A stretch of DNA of 27,749 nt from an uncultured Clostridia bacterium (GTDB lineage: Bacteria > Bacillota > Clostridia > TANB77 > CAG-508): assembly GCA_948528155.1 (NCBI GenBank), contig CAOSZT010000011.1, positions 1 to 27,749 of the forward strand, in the 5' to 3' direction. Made by a program: the position numbers and the translations under genes. The notes below the pieces were generated by a model. That model saw nothing but the letters and a program-made list of their open reading frames with translations. It was not told the DNA's origin and searched no databases. This document shows, piece by piece, positions 25,042 through 27,749 of this stretch (the first letter of the stretch is position 1; each line of letters opens with the position of its first letter).

Positions 25042-25103
25042 CTTGCTGAGAATAGAAAATAAACTAAAACAGCAAGGGATTATCCTTTGCTATTTTAGTT
25101 TAT
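25042..25103 (+). promoter_or_regulatory. Structured leader of the lipoprotein gene
   Basis: ATAAACTAAAACAGCAAGG (25059-25077) pairs with the arm ending at 25103 (CCTTTGCTATTTTAGTTTAT) to make a hairpin of almost 20 bp. CTTGCTG (25043-25049) can instead pair with CAGCAAG (25070-25076), so two exclusive folds exist. No T-run follows the large hairpin, so it is a leader structure rather than a plain terminator. No riboswitch class is recognised. Confidence 0.45.
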
Positions 25104-25135
25104 ATAAATTATTATAAGACAAAGGAGATAGAAAT

Positions 25136-25879
25136 ATGAAAAAAATAATAATGTCCATCATCGTAACTACAATATGTTGTGTATGTTTATGTGCTTGCGG
25201 AAAATCAAAACAACACAATTCAAATTATGAAGATACTATCCAAATGTTAACAAATTTTGAAGAAGCAACCTTATATTTCAATGACTCTAATACATATGTC
25301 ATTGAAGCTTTATATGCAATGAAAGTAATGGATTGGGAAAAAAGTATCGTGTGCTTTAAAAAAGCACTAGAATTAGTAAAAGATGTAAAAGCAACAGTAT
25401 CTACTGTTATTTCTTCCCCTAATTTTATTTCAAAAGAATTAGAAAAACTTGAAAAAAATTATGAAGAAACTATTTCAAAACTTTCTGAAGAAGAAATAGA
25501 TGAGGCTATAATTCTCACGGACTCTGGAACATATAAGTATAAATTGTTATTTATTTCTCTTAATGCTTTTTCGTATCTATATGAGATTAGAACGTTTGAG
25601 CAATTGCCAGATAATAAAACTAACTTAAAAAATAATTGCTGGAAATTTGGATTTAATGATTTTGAATGCCCAGAAATTATTGATAAGCAAGATTTATATT
25701 TAATATGGGCAAAGCAATTTTTTGAGGAATTTGACGAAGATACATTCTTGAAAGAAGTTAAAGTCTTAAGAGAACATGATAATTTGTCAAGTCCAGAATA
25801 TAATCAAAAATGGACAAATTTTATTCAAAATTTCATATTAGCAACAGAAGAGGGTTACTATTATAGTACCCCTTCTTAA
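25136..25879 (+). CDS. Putative lipoprotein, mostly helical
   Basis: The 247-aa product begins with a lipoprotein signal (MKKIIMSIIVTTICCVCLC) and a lipobox LCAC with lipidated Cys21, so it is anchored on the outer face of the membrane. The body is acidic and helical; residues about 60-85 (AMKVMDWEKSIVCFKKALEL) resemble one TPR-like helix pair, and 97-117 look like a coiled coil. I do not recognise a family. AAAGGAGA precedes the ATG. It is the only plus-strand gene, with its own promoter and terminator, so it is a single-gene transcript. A link to the divergent cohesin/M26 operon is possible but unsupported. Confidence 0.85.
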   Translation: MKKIIMSIIVTTICCVCLCACGKSKQHNSNYEDTIQMLTNFEEATLYFNDSNTYVIEALYAMKVMDWEKSIVCFKKALELVKDVKATVSTVISSPNFISKELEKLEKNYEETISKLSEEEIDEAIILTDSGTYKYKLLFISLNAFSYLYEIRTFEQLPDNKTNLKNNCWKFGFNDFECPEIIDKQDLYLIWAKQFFEEFDEDTFLKEVKVLREHDNLSSPEYNQKWTNFIQNFILATEEGYYYSTPS

Positions 25880-25888
25880 TCTTTTTTA
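25852..25888 (+). terminator. Terminator overlapping the lipoprotein stop codon
   Basis: GGGTTACTA (25852-25860) pairs with TAGTACCCC (25864-25872) with one mismatch, followed by a T-rich tract ending in six T. The stem is inside the last codons of the gene. Confidence 0.65.
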
Positions 25889-26028
25889 CAACAAATTGCA
25901 TAATACTATCTATACATTCGCCTTTACTTTGTTTTATAGACTTTTTCAAATGTGCATTAAGCAACTACTGCAATAAACTTACACCTACCTATCTTTTATG
26001 TCATATTTTTATTAGTTTAGGACAACTT

Positions 26029-27749
26029 TTACCTTCTCTGTATCTTGTTTATTTTTAAGGTTTCGTCAAATATATATACCTCTATTTTTTCTAACTTCCA
26101 TAAGCTGACACCTTGTTGATGTCCGCCCTCTCCTGTTGGATTGTATAATGTAACTAAAACAACGACTTCGGGGTCTTCTATAGGTGCAACACCTACAAAA
26201 GATGTAACATATTTATTTGTATTAACTCCATCTTCTGATGTCCCTGTTTTTCCTCCTATTCTATATCCTGCTACTTTAGCATTTTTACCTGTTCCTTCTG
26301 CTACAACTGATTCCATCATGCTTAAAACTTTTTCTGATGTTTCTTTAGAAATAGCTCTAGATTTTATTTTTGTTTCTATGTCTGTTTTCTCATTTGTTTC
26401 ACTATCAATAACTGCTTTAACTACTCTAGGTTGAATTAAATTACCACCATTTGCAATAGCGGAAATAGCTGTAACAAGTTGTATTGGTGTAATCTCAAAT
26501 CTCTGTCCAAAACTTATTGTTCCTAGTTCAACAGGTCCCGCTTTTTCTTCAGCTAAAAAAATGCTTCCTGCCTCTCCTGGTAAATCAATTCCTGTTCTTT
26601 CTAATAATCCAAATTTTTGTAAATAACTATAATATGTATGAACTCCCATTTTTTGTCCTAATCCTATAAATACTGGATTGCATGAATTCATTAATCCTTC
26701 TCTTAAACTTTCTGCACCATGTGGTCTATAATATCTCCAACATTTTATTCTTACACCTGCTACTTCTATTGCACCAGTACATGAAAATTCTCCTGATTTG
26801 TCAATATCTGTAACAATTCCCTCTTCTAAAGCTGCTGAAGATGTAATTGTCTTAAAAGTAGAGCCTGGTTCATATGTATCTGTTATGGCTCTATTCCTCC
26901 AAACTGCTTGTAGACTTTTTGTTTTTTCAGCTTGTTGCTGAGTATCCCAAATTCCTTTTAATTCTTCAGTATATGCTGCATATGGGTCATTTAAATTATA
27001 GTCTGGATATGTTGCCATTGCTAAAATGTCTCCATTTTTAGGATTCATTACAACTATATTTCCTCCATCTGTGCATATATTATCAATACATATTTCTTCT
27101 AAATATTTTTCAACAATAGATTGTATATTGATGTCAATTGTTAGTACAATGTCATCACCATTTATTGCTGATATATATGTTTCTCCTTCTTCTCCAATTT
27201 CTCCTCCTTTAGCGTCTGTATGTCTTTTAATTGCTCCTTTTGTACCAGATAGTGTTTTATCATATTTTGCTTCAATACCATCTAGTCCTTGATTATCACT
27301 TCCACAGAAACCAATAATTTGTGATGCTAAATTATTATTGGGATAATACCTTTTTGTGTCTTCATCGATATTTATACCAGTAGTAATATTTTTTTCTTGT
27401 ATCCACTTTCTTAATATGTCTGTCTTTTCTTTTTCAACTTGTTTTGCTATTGTTTCTATTGAACTTCTTTTTGAAACTTTTTTTAGGATTTTTTCATAAT
27501 CTAATTCGAAAATTTCAGAAAGTTTTTTAGCTACTTCTTCTTTCATGTCTTTTGTAATATTTCCTGGATTTACTGTAACTGTTTCTACACTACTGCTTTG
27601 TGCTAAGACTTGCCCTGTTGAATCATAAATTGTTCCTCTTTTAGGGTTTATACTTCTATCTAATGTTTGTTGTTCATATGCCATTTTTCCTAACCTTTTT
27701 CCATCTATTAATTGTATAAAGCCTAGTCTGCCAATTAATAATATAATTA
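26029..27749 (-). CDS. Class B penicillin-binding protein (FtsI/SpoVD family), 5' end beyond the window
   Basis: The frame is open to the right edge; upstream of the first internal ATG (27684) it still reads IILLIGRLGFIQLIDGKRLG, the end of the N-terminal membrane helix. The dimerisation domain follows (INPKRGTIYDSTGQVLA), then the transpeptidase: EPGSTFK (active serine codon at 26862-26860), SCN (about 26680) and GKTGTSED (about 26245). It cross-links peptidoglycan at the septum or, in SpoVD types, in the spore cortex. After GEGGHQ the family usually continues GG-x-AAP; here the tail reads QGVSLWKLEKIEVYIFDETL and ends soon after. Another frame reads DTEKVKVV just past the stop, so a frameshift near the C-terminus is possible. 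No PASTA domain is seen. Confidence 0.93.
   Translation of the reverse strand, partial: IILLIGRLGFIQLIDGKRLGKMAYEQQTLDRSINPKRGTIYDSTGQVLAQSSSVETVTVNPGNITKDMKEEVAKKLSEIFELDYEKILKKVSKRSSIETIAKQVEKEKTDILRKWIQEKNITTGINIDEDTKRYYPNNNLASQIIGFCGSDNQGLDGIEAKYDKTLSGTKGAIKRHTDAKGGEIGEEGETYISAINGDDIVLTIDINIQSIVEKYLEEICIDNICTDGGNIVVMNPKNGDILAMATYPDYNLNDPYAAYTEELKGIWDTQQQAEKTKSLQAVWRNRAITDTYEPGSTFKTITSSAALEEGIVTDIDKSGEFSCTGAIEVAGVRIKCWRYYRPHGAESLREGLMNSCNPVFIGLGQKMGVHTYYSYLQKFGLLERTGIDLPGEAGSIFLAEEKAGPVELGTISFGQRFEITPIQLVTAISAIANGGNLIQPRVVKAVIDSETNEKTDIETKIKSRAISKETSEKVLSMMESVVAEGTGKNAKVAGYRIGGKTGTSEDGVNTNKYVTSFVGVAPIEDPEVVVLVTLYNPTGEGGHQQGVSLWKLEKIEVYIFDETLKINKIQRR

Overview
The window looks like a chromosomal segment of a very AT-rich, Gram-positive, Clostridia-like bacterium, probably an uncultured gut Firmicute. 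The grounds are very low GC by eye, strong AGGAGG-type ribosome binding sites, tandem large serine recombinases, dockerin/cohesin surface proteins and a sporulation/division type class B penicillin-binding protein. No rRNA, tRNA or CRISPR array was recognised. Every gene except one lipoprotein (25136-25879) is on the minus strand.

Left part (1-12.9 kb): stacked integrative elements. A winged-helix replication/regulatory gene (1-362, cut by the window edge) is followed by an attachment-site-like sequence (461-510), a frameshifted large serine recombinase with its small upstream ORF, and then cargo. The cargo is (i) a DUF4417 gene with an EndoU-type nuclease toxin gene, a chimeric gene whose first half looks like the toxin's immunity protein and whose second half is a second EndoU domain, and a 22-codon immunity remnant; (ii) an ImmA/IrrE (M78) metallopeptidase with a C-terminal HTH; and (iii) a type II restriction-modification pair (m5C methyltransferase plus a Bsp6I-like endonuclease). 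A decayed second copy of the winged-helix gene (8789-9214) and a second att-like site (9329-9375) close this unit. Joining the inner arms of the two att-like sites rebuilds a 50-bp dyad-symmetric attP, so 478-9360 is most simply an 8.87-kb integrated element. To its right are two more serine recombinases (one frameshifted, one intact) and another small ORF.

Middle (12.9-24.7 kb): a two-gene surface operon. The promoter-proximal gene encodes a secreted cohesin-like plus dockerin protein. The second encodes a giant (about 3563 aa) membrane-anchored protein with an N-terminal dockerin, a long Ig-like array, a GLUG solenoid, an M26 (IgA1-protease/Zmp-like) metallopeptidase with HETGH, and three near-identical 1.04-kb GLUG repeats plus a fourth divergent one. 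A strong extended -10 promoter drives the pair and a perfect hairpin terminates it.

Right part (24.7-27.7 kb): a divergent lipoprotein gene with its own promoter, a palindrome at the start site, a structured leader and a terminator overlapping the stop codon; then the 3' part of a class B penicillin-binding protein gene that runs off the right edge. The best candidates for something undescribed are the cohesin/dockerin-linked M26 protease operon, the immunity-EndoU chimera, and the restriction-modification locus with its paired operators and self-recognition sites.
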